Below are positions 63,878 to 64,000 of a stretch of 64,000 nucleotides of DNA, one piece after another. The translations under genes and the position numbers were made by a program. Under the pieces are notes generated by a model, which was not told the DNA's origin, did no database searches, and saw only the letters and a list, made by a program, of their open reading frames with translations. This stretch comes from Lumbricus rubellus. Its lineage: Eukaryota; Annelida; Clitellata; Crassiclitellata; Lumbricidae. Numbering within the stretch: position 1 is the first letter of the stretch; each line of letters opens with the position of its first letter. The stretch lies in NCBI GenBank assembly GCA_945859605.1, contig OX243825.1, positions 656,826-720,825 of the forward strand. The letters are read 5' to 3'.

Positions 63878-63943
63878 TGGTCACAGCATAGATCGAAGAC
63901 AGTTCTGTACGTGACGTATCGTCTTCGATCTATGCTGTGACCA
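63878..63943. repeat. Perfect 23-bp inverted repeat with 20-bp loop
   Basis: TGGTCACAGCATAGATCGAA (continuing GAC) at 63878-63900 is repeated exactly in inverse at 63921-63943. The spacer is 20 bp. A transcript would fold into a perfect 23-bp stem. Downstream, TTTTGGTACCGGT and TTTTGGCACCGA repeat in direct orientation up to the window end, so it may be the subterminal part of an element cut by the edge. Confidence 0.85.
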
Positions 63944-64000
63944 AAATATGGCGCAAACGTTTTGGTACCGGTCATTTTGACACCGCCGTTTTGGCACCGA

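Noticed and set aside
1..64000. CRISPR array, operon or other prokaryotic system
   Set aside because: Repeats are transposons, microsatellites or tandem gene duplicates; genes are intron-split and there is no regularly spaced repeat-spacer structure.

Overview
This looks like nuclear DNA from an animal: genes are split by GT-AG introns, transposons are dense, and there is no bacterial-style gene packing. The standard genetic code fits. A marine invertebrate, probably a deuterostome, is the best guess. The reasons are a Ty3/gypsy element of the Gmr1 type (integrase ahead of reverse transcriptase, a type described from deuterostomes), SINEs and LINEs ending in a 'TATATAGCGCC'-like tail, and the recurrent short palindrome TAGGCCTA. 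This is inference; the species cannot be fixed from the sequence.

The host content is one gene family on the minus strand: secreted fibrinogen-related (FBG-domain) lectin-like proteins. Five genes (A, D, E, F, G; names are mine) have a signal peptide plus a PAN/apple domain in exon 1, a small Cys-containing linker exon, and an FBG domain split over two exons. Gene B instead has a signal peptide and a repeated coiled coil in front of the same two FBG exons. C is an orphan signal-peptide/coiled-coil exon related to B. H is an FBG-C exon whose 5' part would lie at or beyond the right edge. Broken FBG exons lie at 3970-4037, 4749-4812 and 6100-6334. Exon phases agree through the FBG half of each gene, which supports the models.

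Layout: 1-8 kb, transposon debris and FBG relics; 8.2-13.7 kb, gene A with three DNA transposons in its introns; 15.7-18.3 kb, gene B; 18.7-21.8 kb, a mariner remnant, a SINE and orphan exon C; 23.5-28 kb, gene D; 30.3-37.9 kb, a young, apparently intact LTR retrotransposon inserted upstream of D; 38.7-40.1 kb, a Helitron; 41.0-44.4 kb, gene E; 47.1-49.9 kb, transposon remnants; 50.9-53.8 kb, gene F; 56.4-60.3 kb, gene G; 62.8-63.1 kb, the H exon; near the right end, a perfect 23-bp inverted repeat.

D, E, F and G are tandem duplicates whose flanks also align. Because the copies are paralogous, one copy shows the empty site of insertions in another (LTR element, hAT element, Helitron). Gene E looks mosaic: its PAN half resembles D and its FBG half resembles F, as expected from unequal exchange or gene conversion. 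By family knowledge these proteins are probably secreted recognition molecules with a possible innate-immune role, but nothing in the sequence shows their ligand.
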